64,000 nucleotides of DNA from Timema cristinae (GCA_039000515.1 JBCFYV010000100.1:30058421-30122420); one strand, 5' to 3'; shown: positions 1-12,855, numbered from the stretch's first letter. Notes: generated from the letters alone by a model not told the origin. Numbers and translations: made by a program.

Positions 1-262
1 CTTGACAGACTTCAGGGCACAACCTCTGTAGCATCATATTTATCTGGTCGGGTGTGATTTATATCCATCCGAAGCCGCCCTATGGCTCGTTAGTGTAGCC
101 GGGGAGTTCAGTAAGTGTGAAGATTCCTCGTTGCCTTCTACGTTGAATTTATATGAGCGAGCTTGAAAGGGTCCACCCATTTTGACATTCCTTACAGAGT
201 TAATTTACATGCCACAAATGACATGAGACTGACAGCTAGATTTTTATTGCTCAAAGAAAATC

Positions 263-345
263 CGTAAACCTCGGTTGGGTTTGAACCCATGAATATCGTG
301 TCCTGAGTCAAGCACACTACCCCAAGACCACTGAGGTCAACACTT
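263..345 (-). repeat. tRNA-like SINE remnant (antisense)
   Basis: The minus strand shows an A-box-like stretch (cagtggtcttggggtag) and a B box (gggttcaaaccc) at tRNA spacing. The fold is imperfect, so it reads as a SINE head and not a tRNA gene. Confidence 0.4.
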
Positions 346-489
346 GATTAAAATTGAATGAAAATAATGATTATTTATGCCTAAACCATAAAAAAAATTG
401 TGCTTCATTCCAAAAGTATTTTACAGATAATAATGGTGTAATTTTACATATTTAAAAATCAAATCTAAATAATACCCTTAAGCTGAGAT

Positions 490-720
490 ATTAGATTCAC
501 AGTAGACCGGATTTCCAGCTACGAGGGGAAGAAAGGGGTTAAAGGTCAAGGCACGAATCTCAGCTGGGTGCACTAGGAGTAGTTATGCATACATAATTAT
601 CGCTGTAGTTTTTCCACCCTCTCTCCACATATAGGTGGGGTGAGCTTTCTCTATCCTATCTCCTAGATGTATCCCTCTATATACCTTGTGTTGGAATAAA
701 TGGTAAAATATATTAATTCA
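490..720 (+). repeat. Old SINE C-like remnant
   Basis: Diverged match to family C: cgaatctcagctgggtgcac, then 'tttttccaccctctctccac'. The tail is degraded. Confidence 0.4.
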
Positions 721-999
721 TATTACTACGTAGGCTAATAAGCATTTAAATTAATATTCGTATGATTATATAATTTAGCTTTTGGTTTCAAACATGAACT
801 ATTGTATTTTTTTCTTTGCATTAAAAACAAAATTAAATTAATTTTTATCGTTAAACTTGTGGTAAAAGGAATTCGCTTAAACTTGAGTTCTAAAATGATT
901 TTTTTTTTCAAATGACTTAAACATATATATTGTATGTCATTAAAATGGATACTAATTATTTTATAAATTCTTAGAATACAAATAGTTAATCGCTCTGGG

Positions 1000-1150
1000 T
1001 TTGATCCTTTGAATACCGGTAGCCAAAAAATTTATCATTGGTGAAACATGGGTTTCTAATTTTACAGTGAAAATTAACGGCAGGTGGCTGGATGTTTTGT
1101 TTGTTTTAGATTTAAGTTAGTTTATAAGTCGTGTGCTGCTGATATAATCA
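1000..1150 (+). repeat. Family F repeat (tRNA-like)
   Basis: B-box-like ctgggtttgatcc followed by a body with 'catcattggtg'-like and 'acagtgaaaattaacgg' segments and an end 'gctgatataatca'. Related copies are at 1590, 20290 (-), 22165 (-), 51115 (-), 53030 (-) and 61955. Confidence 0.5.
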
Positions 1151-1589
1151 TATGGTTCAGAAAGTACATGTTAAATATCTTAAATAAAAACAATATAAAT
1201 ATATCAATTTTTAATTAAAATTAAAGATATATGGGACAAATATTGTTAGTACTACAGATTGAGTTTGATCTATACAATATAAATATGGTACGCATAAAAC
1301 TTTAAATAAAGTGTATTTGTTTTAAGTTCAATAAAATTCAGTTATAAAACTGAAAAATTAAACCATCTATTATATAACAATAAAGTTTATATTTGATTTA
1401 CTTATTTATATATTCATGAAATTATAAACAAAATTATTCATAAACTGAGTGTTATAGTACCTTCCCTTTCCATTAGCGCAGTAAGTAATGTAACTTTTAT
1501 ACCATTGAAAAAATCTAGCCACGTGACGTGATAGTTCAAGAACTCCCCTTTCTAAAATCACCACACCAAATACCAAATATATTAAGGGT

Positions 1590-1775
1590 ACTTGTTTGTC
1601 TACAGAATTAAAGGTCCCGGGTTTAATTCCTGGCATGGTCGAAAAATTCATCATTGGTGTAATGTAGGTCTACACTTTCACGATGATGAATTAACGGTCG
1701 GGGACTAGATGTTGTGACTGTCCTAGTCTTAAGATTTATAAAGCTACAATAAGACTAGCCAGCCGCTAATATAAT
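1590..1775 (+). repeat. Family F repeat (tRNA-like)
   Basis: Shows ggtttaattcctggc, then ttcatcattggtgtaatg and 'gatgatgaattaacggtcgg', closely parallel to the copies at 1000 and 61955. Confidence 0.55.
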
Positions 1776-2119
1776 AATATATGACTTGAGTAAAAAACTG
1801 ACCTCAAGGCCTCAAGCTGGAAACAGTAATGGATGTTAAAACAAATAATTAAGAAACTTACACACATACAAACACATACATTACACATTTTCCAAAACTA
1901 CTTTTATGTCTAAAAACACATTTTATGGACCTCAGAAAATTATTTAAAAAAATTAATTTAATTATGACAAAGACTTCTTTTAACCATAATCTAAAGTTCA
2001 TTAAATATGTAGCATTATTGTTTTAACAGATGGCAGCATTAACTCAATTTGAGATAAAATTGGACTTTCCCCCTTTCCCCCTGTACGATTCACTTGTTTA
2101 TCAATGTTCCATGTATTAT

Positions 2120-2177
<58 letters not shown>

Positions 2178-2178
2178 G
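2120..2178. repeat. CA/TA/CA compound microsatellite
   Basis: (ca)n, then a short (ta)n, then (ca)n, inside or beside a family G repeat. Short frames over it on both strands are low-complexity artefacts. Confidence 0.95.
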
Positions 2179-2505
2179 TGTTCCACCCCATTTGTGAATT
2201 CACCCAGTTTAGGAATCAGGCAAATTTCTGCCCATTCCGTGAACAGATCTCTTTCAACGTCTTTTAATCGTTTTAGAATGGAAGGTTAGGTTAATTTAGG
2301 TTATGTTAATTTAATAAAATATCTTAAAATGAATTTTATTTAAGCTTGAAGTAGATAATACAATAAGTCCCATTTCTTTAAATGGGTAAGAGCTAAGGCA
2401 ATTTTTGCCCAGACCGTGAAATGGTCGGGAGGAGAGCCTATTTCATCGAATCTGTTGAAATTTGGCCGATTCATAAACTGAGCAGTTTCACTATTGGGGT
2501 GTACA
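2179..2505 (+). repeat. Family G repeat, copy 1
   Basis: Matches 20974-21444: shared aatcgttttagaatggaagg, 'ttaggttaatttaggttatg', 'atttaagcttg' and the end cagtttcactattggggtgt. Carries several short self-complementary words around 'ccattc..gaa'. Confidence 0.6.
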
Positions 2506-2564
2506 TATACACTATTTAATATCATGATATGTTAAATTTAAGTATATTTTTCTCTATTTTTCAG

Positions 2565-2662
2565 GGCCTTGGAGTATTGTATGCATGTGGAGAATATGAA
2601 CCTTTCAGCAATCCGAACCATACGAGTTCTTCGACCTCTACGAGCTATAAACAGGATACCTA
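2565..2662 (+). CDS. Cav3: Cav3 exon 1: domain I S3-S4 loop and S4 voltage sensor
   Basis: The first base completes a codon from an upstream exon. Codons from 2566 read [20 protein letters not shown] and continue [12 protein letters not shown]. The arginines, spaced every third residue ([14 protein letters not shown]), are the S4 voltage-sensing helix of domain I, nearly identical across animal T-type channels. The acceptor is tttttcag and the donor gtgagt at 2663. The exon ends in phase 1 with an 'a' that pairs with 'gc' of exon 2 to give Ser, the start of the conserved SMRIL motif. It lies 21.5 kb from exon 2. The S4 spacing, splice sites and phase leave little doubt. Confidence 0.95.
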
Positions 2663-4004
2663 GTGAGTTATCTACAATTATTATAGATTGTAAATATATT
2701 TATTCTAAAACATGGTAGGGATCTGTAAGTTCAATTATCTGATTCACTGTTTCCGATTAAATGGCCACCGTCCGTTAGTGAAGATAGTACCAAAAAGAGC
2801 GTATAAAGGATTTCGTGTGGTCATAATAATGAAACCTCCCACCATTAATCTCAGCTTACTAGAACTGGTACTGCTACGTGTTCATTAAAGTAGCTCCTCA
2901 TTTTGTCCTCACGAAGCTTAGTCGGCCACGTTTCAGACCCACTGAAAATCTGAAAGAATAAGGGTTCGAACCCCGGAAACTCTGTGCCCAAGAACTCTGA
3001 CCAGTGAGCCACAGGGGTGGTCAGTAGTAATCAACATTAAGAAAAATATTAGTAGGATAAAAAGTCAGATTTTTATTTTTTGCTATTGAGAGATATTATA
3101 AATAGGATTGATATAAACATAGCCAATACACTTAAGGTCATTTGAACATCAGAATTTTACTGTACAATTTTAACAAGTGTATAATTATAAGCTATAAAAT
3201 AATATTGATTTAATTATTTTAAATCATTACAGTTCACGAGTAATAGGAGTAAAACTTGCTATTTTATGCTTTTAGCGTACTATTGTTAAGGTAAAGTAAT
3301 TACTATATGGGGATTAAGTTTTGCATAACCAGATATTCAAATGAGTTGTACACAATGAAATATTTATAATATTAATGACCCCTTATACACTATTTAAAAT
3401 TGTGCAATACAATTTTGATGGTAGAATCATATTAAGAACCTGGAACCAGTTTCTCGAAAATCAGTTTCGTTGATTGGGTTCTTAGTTAAATCATTTAAAA
3501 ATAATACTTACTAAACAACCTATATTCATCAAATTAAAGAAATATAGCTTATCATGGATACTTTGAATATAGTTTAATAACACTAATGAAATAGTAAATT
3601 TATTTTATTGTTGACAGAAAAAATAAGTATTTTATATACGGCCCTTCCTAACACAATCCTACAGTTGCTAGTAGTTAATTATATCACACACCTATTCGGA
3701 AAGGCCGAATGGCTTTAGATTAGTTTGTAGGATTAAGTTTAATTTGAAACCAAGGACAAGGAGGCAGAAGCGTAGTTCTAGGACCAGGAACATTTAGGAA
3801 CTAGCCCATCACTAGTTAAATTATTATAAATAACTGTAAATATATTATATTTCTTGCCACATATATTTTGTTTGATGCAAGTATATTTTTAAATAGATAC
3901 TAAAGCACATGTTAAAATACAGTTACTGATATATTTATCGAGCGTTGGTGTACTGGGCACTGAGTATCAGGCTACCAATAACATTTCCCTCGAAAGGTGA
4001 ACTA

Positions 4005-4270
4005 GACAATATTATTATTATTATTAGCACCGCGTCTTACTACTTGTTCGGGTTATATGCACTTACACTAATGTGTAATGGTAGTGGTGATTGTGAAATG
4101 AAATGGAGGACCTACAGTTTTAACGTGGAATCCAAACCACGGTGGAGGCCTGGCATTCCCCACATTCACAAGTTGTGATTAATACACGTCTTGTCAGAGC
4201 TGAAGGAAGGGTTTGGCAATCAGATAAATCTGTGCCGGGACCGAGGATGAAACCCCGGACCCCATAGACA
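4005..4270 (-). mobile_element. SINE B, antisense, head truncated
   Basis: Starts with an (att)n run, then 'agcaccgcgtcttacta', ttatatgcacttacactaat and 'ggtggaggcctggcattcc', ending in the tRNA-like head at 'gggaccgaggatgaaaccccgg'-like sequence. The very end of the head is missing. Confidence 0.8.
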
Positions 4271-4435
4271 ATGTTAACATAAAATAACTTTACCTTGTCC
4301 TGCTATCACTAATAATATATTAATTTTACCTCAGACATACTACATGGAGTCTCTAACGTTCAGCTGGATAAACTATCATATACTGAACTGAAGTCTGCTG
4401 GTAATCTATTGTTTTCATTTCAATTTTTTTTATCA

Positions 4436-4660
4436 ATGCGTCTTACTACACATTCGGGTTGTACGGCAATGTAAATAATTATTCTAATGGTTTTGAGATT
4501 AGGAAGATTTAATTTAATGAAGTGCACCCGCATTTGCGTGGAAGGTTAGTGGAGAACAATTTAGGAAAAATTACCCTTAGTGCACCTGACTGGGATCCAA
4601 TCCCGGTCTCCCCATCATCGGTAGTCTAACGAAAGTTGCGTGTTAGACCACGAAGCGGGT
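4436..4660 (-). mobile_element. SINE C, antisense
   Basis: The tail complement atgcgtcttactacacattc is followed by the body and the head complement ending 'gttagaccacgaagcgggt'. Confidence 0.75.
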
Positions 4661-4856
4661 CATTTCCAATTAATTGTATACTAACAAGTGCCCAATCCAC
4701 CTGTTTATAATTCCTTCTGGTCAAATCGACAGTGCCCAATCGATAAATCTCTCACATAAAAAGTATCCAATTAAATATCGTCCTATTTATCTGCATTACA
4801 TTCATTCTTTCTTTCTATAGGGCATTAATTGTACAAGCCAATGCAGTGTCAATCCC

Positions 4857-4890
4857 GCCCCCCCCCCCCCCCACACACCACACACACAAT
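4857..4890. repeat. Poly-C / CA microsatellite
   Basis: A C run of about 15 followed by interrupted CA repeats. Confidence 0.9.
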
Positions 4891-6580
4891 ATTACTACCC
4901 GTATAGGCTAAATGCATTTTAACTACACCAATGGGGTGGATACAAGAAAGGTACGTATTACACCAAATTGAGAAAAATTTGCGTGTGGGGGTGGTTATAG
5001 AGCAGAAATTGATCTAGGGAAAACTACCAACAGCACATCCGGTCTAGTTTCAAGAACGCGATATCCGCATTACCTCCATACCTTACCAGACGAGCCTGAC
5101 GTTCATTCCGCGTGCCCATCGATGTGGGTAACATCACGTAGTAATTTAATTTATCATCAGGGTTAAAGGTATTCAAGAGTGACATAATCAATATATGCGA
5201 CGGGTAAGTTTGATAGAGTGCCATTTGTTTGTAAACGTGATTCTGTGAGCACAGCTTGGGAGCGAACAGGGCTCACATATGACATGACATATCAGTGAGA
5301 ACATATTTTTATCACTGTGTTTCATTTCCTCTATGCTGATAGTATGTGTGACACTCCTGGTTTCTCTCTCTGTCTTTCTCCATCCCCTCTATTCTCTAGA
5401 GACCACTTTGAAGTCGGAATGTATTCAATTTGTTGACAAGGGAGTGGTTTTTGTTTTTACTGTCGACGCGTCAGTCTCTATGATAGCAATATTATCACTT
5501 ATATCTGGAAAATAAATCATATCAATAAAGATAAAACTCTACTGTTGTGGGTGGGAAGACTAAAATCATTAAAGGTCATTGTTATTTTTTGTTTAAAATA
5601 AATGGTACGACCCAATCGTACATAATTTATCACATAGTACAGTTTAATTAGGCACACAATTTAAAAAGATCAAGCTATAAATAAACTTCCCTTAAATTAA
5701 TATTGTTCAGAAAAAAATACACTATTTGAATTACAAAACATGGACCGCTATTCAGACACAAATTTCAAATAATTATACATTTAAAATAAAAATCATATAT
5801 TCAAAGATCAGTAGACTCACCTCAAATGAGTTTTATTTTTGAGAAATTGTAGTTACAATCTTGTTTATTAATTTAAATATTCTTGACATATCCTTTATAA
5901 CAATAAATTAAAAATATTATTCTAATATTTCCAATCTTAAAAAAATAATATTTTGTAACTATAGGGTTAAGATAAAAATTACGAATACTCTTACACATTA
6001 ACTTTTAAATTAATATGAAATCTTAACAAAACTCATAAAATTGTTTTGCACATGACCATGGTTAAATAAAAACATACAGAGGGACCAATTTTATTGTGAG
6101 ATCCAATTTAATTGGGTTTGGTGGCAAAAAAACTTCAAACTCCGCCATAATAATAGTCAGAAAAAGTTTAGGATTACAATCATTTCTGTTTATAAAAAAG
6201 TAAAAATAACCTCGTATTACTACCCGTCGGGTCTATACAAGTTTTAATCATTATGTTAAATTTAAATACACCCACATTTATGAGGAGGAGAGTGTAAAAA
6301 CATTTATTAGTCATGTTTATTGATAATTATCAAAGTTGCATTGAAAATATTAGTTTACACTCAATCATTAACATATATTTTTAATTCTATAATATATTAC
6401 TAATTAATTGTCATATAATATATAACTTAAAAAACATAATGACAAGGAGGAATTTTAAAGAATTTATTAGTTTATCTAGAGAGAGAACCGAAAACTACAC
6501 TGTGGGAATAACGCTTGGGATATTTACAGTCCAAATATTAAATGGGGGGGGGGGGGGTCTTATTTTACTGCTGAAAATTC

Positions 6581-6720
6581 TACTAGATCTACTTTAACGT
6601 ATTCATGCATCAAGTCATGTGGTACTTATATGTCCAATTTGATACATACTTTCGACATCTATAAAATAATAATATTATATTAAAATCTTAGCAATGTTGA
6701 CCATAAACAATTATGTTTGT
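6581..6720 (+). repeat. Family E repeat, copy 1
   Basis: Shares ctagatctactttaacgtat, 'catcaagtcatgtgg' and a downstream AT-rich part with 8178 and 37108. Confidence 0.5.
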
Positions 6721-7279
6721 GTTTTCTAGAAATGTATTCCTACCTTAATCCTATAACTAAGACAAGATTAAGGGCTAATAAAGAATGATTATTGAGTAAT
6801 ATTTATTAATATATTTGCTTATAAATTAATACAGGTTCAGAGAACTTTGGGAAGTTCTGTAGTGATGATTTGTTCTTAACGAAAGAGGTGAAACCGTTTT
6901 ATTTTAAACGTATGCATTGTATGCAATTTTACCTATGTTCTTCTATGTTTAGCTATTTTTTCTTCGTTTTTTATACCAATTTGAGTTGTATATATTTAAC
7001 TACACTAATTAAGAAAGAATAGCGTAAAACTCAGAATATACAAAACAATATTTTAACCATTTGTTCTCTATGGTTATGAAATATGGTATCTTATTGACGA
7101 GAATAAACAAAAATTGAAAAAAAAAAAAAAGAAAATATTTTGTCCAAAAATAAACGAAGATAATTAAGAGTGAAGGAGGTTCATAATTATTAGACACATA
7201 CCTATACTTATCACCAGATATTGTTAGGGTAGTCAAATCTCGCAGGTTACGGTAGGCAGGTCATGCAGGGCGAGTATGG

Positions 7280-7700
7280 GGAACTAGAACAGAGTTCAGA
7301 GTATTGACTGGTAAACACAATGATAATAGACCATTGGAAATATCTATACGCAGATGGGAGTATTACATTAGCATGGGTATGAAAGTGAGAGGGTGTAATG
7401 AGGTGGATTGGATAGAACTAACTCAAGAGAGGGGTAGGGTGTAATGGAGTGGACTGGATATAACTAGCTCAAGATGCTCACGAGAGGGATAGGGTGGAAT
7501 GTGGGATACTGGATAGAGTTATCTCAAAATAGGGATAGGGTGTAATGAGGGGAATTGTATAGAACTAGCTCAAGATAGGGATAGGTTTTAATGAAGTGGA
7601 CTGGATATAACTAACTCAAGATAGGGATAGAGTTTAATGAAGTGTACTGGATATAAATTACTCAGGATTGGGTGTAATCAAAATAGAGATAGGGTATAGT
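7280..7700 (+). repeat. LINE RT-tail fossil amplified as a ~46-bp minisatellite
   Basis: The + strand reads FRVLTGKHNDNRPLE, a gap, then NEVDWIELTQERGR, which corresponds to the LTGKPxGKRPLGRPRRRW...DWIELAQDRDRW tail common in arthropod non-LTR reverse transcriptases. The last part (about 'tgtaatgaggtggattggat' to 'agagataggg') is then repeated about five to six times with divergence to 7700. A second, unamplified copy of the tail lies at 32745-32960. Confidence 0.65.
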
Positions 7701-8177
7701 GCATAATTCACTTTAATAAAGTAGTCCACTAGTTTACATCGTTAATTGGTTTTACATGTACGGTTTTTTATATTATTTGAAATAATTTACTATATGATGA
7801 ATATCCAAATCTACCTACGTAAAGGTTTCCAATTTAACACGGTTTTTTTTTCGTCAAGTTGGGAAAAAGCCATACAAATCTGAGAGAAGAAAGAACACAG
7901 AAAAATGTTCAAGCAGTGAAAAGATGTGTGAGGAAGAAAGGGGAAAGAAACTAGTCGGCAAGTAAGTAGAATGTTTCCTCCCCAAAGGTTGGTATACATT
8001 ATGCAAGTTAAGGGACCGTCGCTAGTCCCTGAAGGACGTCAGCTTGATGGAGCATGCTTCTTGCAATCAGCCATCCCCTGCCGGGCCCAATCTCGGATAG
8101 TGACTGGACATCAACACACGCGTGGTAGCAATACAGTCCCACGTTGCTACGAAGAACCTTATCTCACAGTTAGAGAA

Positions 8178-8310
8178 ATAACTAGATCTACTTTCACGTA
8201 TTCATGAGTTTAGTCATATTATCGTCAGTTGTCACTTTTGATAAATATTATTAATACATATAAAGAAACATAATAAAATAGTAAAATGCTATAAATTTGG
8301 GCTGAAATCA
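8178..8310 (+). repeat. Family E repeat, copy 2
   Basis: actagatctactttcacgta, 'gtttagtcat', 'taataaaatagtaaaatg', as in the copy at 37108. Confidence 0.55.
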
Positions 8311-8459
8311 AATAAGTGTTGTAGTTTATATAAGTGCCTTACAATCAAAATCGGACTGTAGCTATTATTATTGACTTCACAAATATATTAAAAGAGGATA
8401 GGATTTAAAGATGTATATGTGATGAGTTAGACAACTAAAATAGACAAAAAATATATATA

Positions 8460-9259
8460 CACTGGAACCTGACTAATTCGAATTTCCGTAATTCGAAATC
8501 GTCTATGTTAGAACTTTTCACCCAGTCCCGTGAATTTTGTATTTAAAAATTAAAAAAAAAAAATCGTGGATAATTCGAATTTTGTCTTGATTAATTTGAA
8601 CTATTCGTAAGTTTTAATGTACTGTGCAGCATTGTTTTCCTATTTGTAGTTGCGGCGCCGTTTGTTCTATTTTTGGAAACAGGGGAGGTGACGTTGGAAT
8701 ACGGTCAGTACCCTTCTTCACGCCACTCTCCCTGTCCCACTCACCCATACGTCATGGTTTACACATACAGTTATGTATTCTGTTAGTCAAGGTCAAACCT
8801 CTCCAGTGGTTACGTGCGCTATTCTTAGTGATTCGGTCGTAGCGATATTTTTGTGACGTGCGGGTTTAATTTGTTTTGTTGTTTAGTTTTTGTTTATTTT
8901 TAATTTTTCTTAGTACATACTGTACAGTAGTATATATGTGTGTTGGTGTGTGTGTCGCGTGATGTCACCGTCCAAGCCACAGTCCTATAAATCCTTAATT
9001 TTGGCCGAAAATATAGCGGTGATAAAGGTAGTTGAAAAGGGACATAAAAATAAATCAGATATGGCAAAGGCCTTCAGAATTCCCAATAACACACATTCAA
9101 CATTTTTGAAAAAACAAAACAAAGAATTTTGAGCTTGGTTGCAAATTAACTGTGTTTCTTTTCAATTCTTTTTAAGAAGCTTATTTAACTCGAATTTTTG
9201 GATATTTCAAACTTTTTTTTCCTGCCTCCCTTCAAGTTCGAATTATCCAGGTTCCACAG
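8460..9259 (+). mobile_element. Tigger/pogo-like DNA transposon, internally deleted
   Basis: An 800-bp element flanked by TA on both sides. The terminal inverted repeats are cactggaacctgactaattc at the left and, read inward from the right, ctgtggaacctggataattc. At 8962-9132 it encodes MSPSKPQSYKSLILAENIAV, IKVVEKGHKNKSDMAKAFRI, PNNTHSTFLKK and a stop, a CENP-B/pogo-type N-terminal helix-turn-helix DNA-binding domain. The DDE catalytic domain is absent, so the element cannot move by itself. pogo-family transposases belong to the Tc1/mariner superfamily and use TA targets, in agreement with the flanks. The retained open frame may be chance or recent decay. Confidence 0.8.
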
Positions 9260-10099
9260 TAAGATATGTATAAATAATAGAAATACATATAAATTAAATA
9301 TAGTTAAGCTCAAATATTGAGTAAACTGATGAATATAAAAGGTTAACATTTTAATTTAAGGTTATAATTTTGTAAATTGATTAAAACTAATACTATGTTT
9401 TACATTAATCCTGTTAAATTGTATTGTGAAGTTACATAGGGAATAATTAATAATAGGTTCTACCTTTGAATCTTTCCTTTTCTGTTTTCTAAATCTCTTT
9501 CTCCTTGAGTTGATTATAAAGAATCAATGTTTTGACGTCACAGCGCCATAATCAGGATAAGTACTCTTAGTGGTTGGTATCACTTAACCTTATGTTAAGC
9601 CCTAACGAATAGAAAGAGAAATGAAGAAATGAAGAAAAATGTTGACTTTACATCATGGTTAACGTAAATACCATATATTTCCATTGTAAAAAAAGCTTAT
9701 CATTCTAATAACGTTAAAATTCTTCACTCTATCTTTTAACTAAATAATTCATTCAGACATCAGCCATTTTCAACTCTCACATATTATTTTTCATACACAC
9801 TCTCTCTTACCCATCTCTATTTCTCGGTCGATTGACGATTCCAACATGTTGAACTTCAATGCAATGTACTTGAATGGAATGATCTCAATCCATAATACAT
9901 GCTATGTTCAAAGATAGTAAAATGGAAAACTTTCAAGTTCTTTTCATCCCCTGCCACTTCAACTTATATTTGTTTGTTTATGGTGTCAAGACGCGAACAC
10001 GAAACGTGACTTTTTCTTGCACTTTCTTTTGAAGATTCAATAAGATTTTTTTTTCTTACTAACACGTCTTAATACTTCTTAAAAGTTATACGTATATGT

Positions 10100-10262
10100 G
10101 ATAACTACTCTAGTAAGGTAGGGATGAGGAAGGTTGAAATAGAAGAAGTGTACCCCAATTTTCGTGGAAGGAGTGGGAAACCCATTTAGGAAACCCATTA
10201 GAGAGATCTAACCCCGATAGTCCCATCTTCAGCAGGCCAGTTTATCAAGAGATTAAAGCCTA
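10100..10262 (-). mobile_element. SINE C-like fragment, antisense
   Basis: gggatgaggaaggttgaaat, 'gtgtaccccaattttcgtgg', 'cagcaggccagt' and a degraded head. Confidence 0.6.
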
Positions 10263-10646
10263 ATTATATTTTAATCCTCGAGTGTCATTTTAATGAAAAA
10301 ATTGTTTTTAAACGTTTAAATTTATTGTCTTTGTTTTGCTAATGTTTTTACGTTACGATTGATCAGTCTGGTATCACCTTCAAATAAACTTCCTGTAACG
10401 TAACGTTCACTTAAACGTTCCTATAACGTAAATAAATATTTGGTGTAATCATTATTTACATGATATAAAGTTTAAGCTCGAGCAAAACACAGAAAAAGAT
10501 TTTGTACAGTTTGGAAACAAATTGATCATTATAATGACACTCGATCGATTCGGGTTGATTAGGCTCAAGTATCTTCAAAATAAATGGTAAGAAAACTCTA
10601 CGAAGCTCTAGTGTCTGCGAGATGCGGATAAATGAACTTTTCTAAG

Positions 10647-10889
10647 ACCCGCTTCGGTGGTCGCATGGTCTAAAGCGCTACTCCCGCAGTAGACTAGACT
10701 GCTGATGACGGGAAGGTTGAGGTTCGAATCTCGGTTGGATGTTCTCAGGATGGTTCTTCCCTTCTATCTCCCCACGCAAATGTGCGTAACATTTCTATAA
10801 TATAACCTTCTTAATACCTAAAATAATTAGTAAAATATTAGTACATAAGCGTATAACCCAAACGGGTTGTAAGATGCGGTGATAAAAAA
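10647..10889 (+). mobile_element. SINE C
   Basis: Full-length copy: head 'cgcttcggtggtcgcatgg', B box gaggttcgaatctcggttgg, body 'ctccccacgcaaatgtg' and tail 'cccaaacgggttgtaagatg', ending in an A run. Confidence 0.85.
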
Positions 10890-11144
10890 ACTTTTCTGGA
10901 GTCTTCTGCATACTAAATATACAAACAAATGAAGTATTAAATAATGGTGTCAACTTTTCTAGCAACATTATTGGCTCGTAGGAACAGGCGGTACACGTCA
11001 CGTATTGTAACGAGAAAGTTCTCATCTGGACATCTCTTTAGTATGCGAAAGTCGTTTCATCGTTTAGTCTAGATAATCATGATGGCTACCATCTAAGAAC
11101 ACAAGGGAAATATTTTACGTTACCTTACTTTAAATTGATGGTAA

Positions 11145-12010
11145 GTTGATCGTAATTCCGGAATCAAGGGGGCAGCCTTGGTGAGCGAGGAATTGCCGCA
11201 CAGACGTTCAGCTCTAAAGCAATATTTAATTAGTTGATGCGTAATTTTAAAATATGGTTCACCCCAAAATAAAGTAGAAAGATTCCACAGGGCGCTTTTT
11301 CCTTAACAACCCTTGAGTTTTATATATGGTAAAAAAAAAGTGTTAAAATATAACATTAGCTCATTTTCAACGACTTTTTAAGCATATTTGTGGAGCTACG
11401 AGACTAGGCTTGATGAAAAAAGGACTCCATATTTATCCTTCCTCTAAAAAATACAGTGAACTACTTCAGTGGTCGCTTGGTCAAAGGAGTCACTATCGTG
11501 TTAGACTAGACTCCGATGACAGAGAGAGGAAGGGTTCGAGTCCTGGTTGGGCTTACTGAGGATGTTTTATACTAAATGTTTTTCCACTCTCCCTCCAAGC
11601 AAATTGAGTATACTTCTTATAAATTCAAACTTCATCATACTAATTCACTAACGTAATTAGTACTTATGCGTATAACCTGAAGAGGTAGTAAAACGCAATG
11701 CTTAAAAAACAATGTTAATAAAAAATACAATAATTTTTCAATCATCCTACAGTGAAAAATTTAAAGACGTTTGAGAACTATAGGTGTGATTTCCTCTTTA
11801 TCTTGAGTTAAGAAAGTTTGTAGTTTTCTTTCCCCTTCTTTCTTATTGACATGAAAAAGGGTGGTTGTTGGAGGGGGAAGAGAGTATAAACTTAGAAAAA
11901 AACAGAAAATAAAATCTAGAAACTGACACAGGCTATTGTATTTTAAGCCATATGACCTGACAGACAGCGATTGATACTTTATCGCTGACTGAGACGGCCG
12001 CCTTAAGGAC
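11145..12010 (+). repeat. Family H repeat, copy 1 (split by a SINE)
   Basis: Parallel to 24470-24990: shared 'caaaataaagtagaaagattccac', 'gagactaggcttgatgaaaa', 'cctctttatcttgagttaag' and tatcgctgactgag. A SINE C at 11465-11705 interrupts it. Confidence 0.65.
11465..11705 (+). mobile_element. SINE C inserted in family H
   Basis: Head 'acttcagtggtcgcttgg', B box gaagggttcgagtcctggtt and tail 'cctgaagaggtagtaaaacg'. aaaaaatac-like sequence flanks both sides (11446 and 11723), consistent with a target duplication. The other family H copy lacks the SINE. Confidence 0.75.
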
Positions 12011-12855
12011 CCAGGCGTTTCGTGACGCGCGTCCTGGGCGTTTGTTTTCATACAAGAAACATATGCCGCACGTCATGAAATAGGCGGGAAATTAAAAAAA
12101 AAAAGCGCCCATGGTCGCCAATCTCTTCTTTTCTACCACTCGTGATGGATCGGTTTATAGTTGCCATTTCAAGAACAAATAAAGCGGTGGACAATAAATA
12201 CCCAACCACAAATAATAAACACACTCAACTATATGCCAGAGAAGTACACTGATACTGTCAGATACAGAGATACACAGAGGTTCTAACACACGTGGCAGAG
12301 GTTGGTTAACCTGCAGTCTCACCAGCAGAGCGACACAAAATATAACGCCCGTATAAAATGCCCCATTAGATATAATGAATCTTGGATCGTCTTACGTCAT
12401 TTTTGACGCGGCGTTATTTAGGTTGTGGCGACACACTTTTAAGATCGCGACGAAATAAATGACGCACTGCAGTTTATAAAAACACTAATCTCCTGTGTAT
12501 TTAGAGAACACGCGTCACGAAACAGCTGTGTAGAAGGACCCTACGACTGTGATTCTGAATACCAGAGGCAGGGAAAGATTCGTCTACCTATATACATCGA
12601 CCCGTGACCTCATCTGTCAACATCAGTGTCATAGATGTCAACACCTCCTTTTCCAAGTTCTATGCGCACTTTAATTACATCCTTTACTTCTATCTGCCTC
12701 CTAATTATATCACGTATAAAGAACTAACAAGCAAGACGCTTACGTTTGACAAATCATTTTAGCTTCCTTTGTTAATTAATCTTGAGGTGATTAGCCCTGT
12801 GTATGTATTTAATTATGTCTCGTACGAAAAATATTTTAAGAAGCAATGTGATCAC

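Larger units (their letters stand above)
1..2564 (+). other. Intron upstream of exon 1 (3' part)
   Basis: No coding sequence was recognised. The stretch holds antisense and sense tRNA-like SINE remnants (about 263-345, 490-720, 1000-1150, 1590-1775), a CA/TA microsatellite at 2120-2178 and a family G repeat at 2179-2505. The polypyrimidine tract and acceptor (tctctatttttcag) end at 2564. The parts between are AT-rich with nothing I can name. Confidence 0.8.

Noticed and set aside
7971..8207. 78-codon + strand frame in a GC-richer patch
   Set aside because: No recognisable domain, no splice phase fit to the channel, and it runs into a family E repeat.
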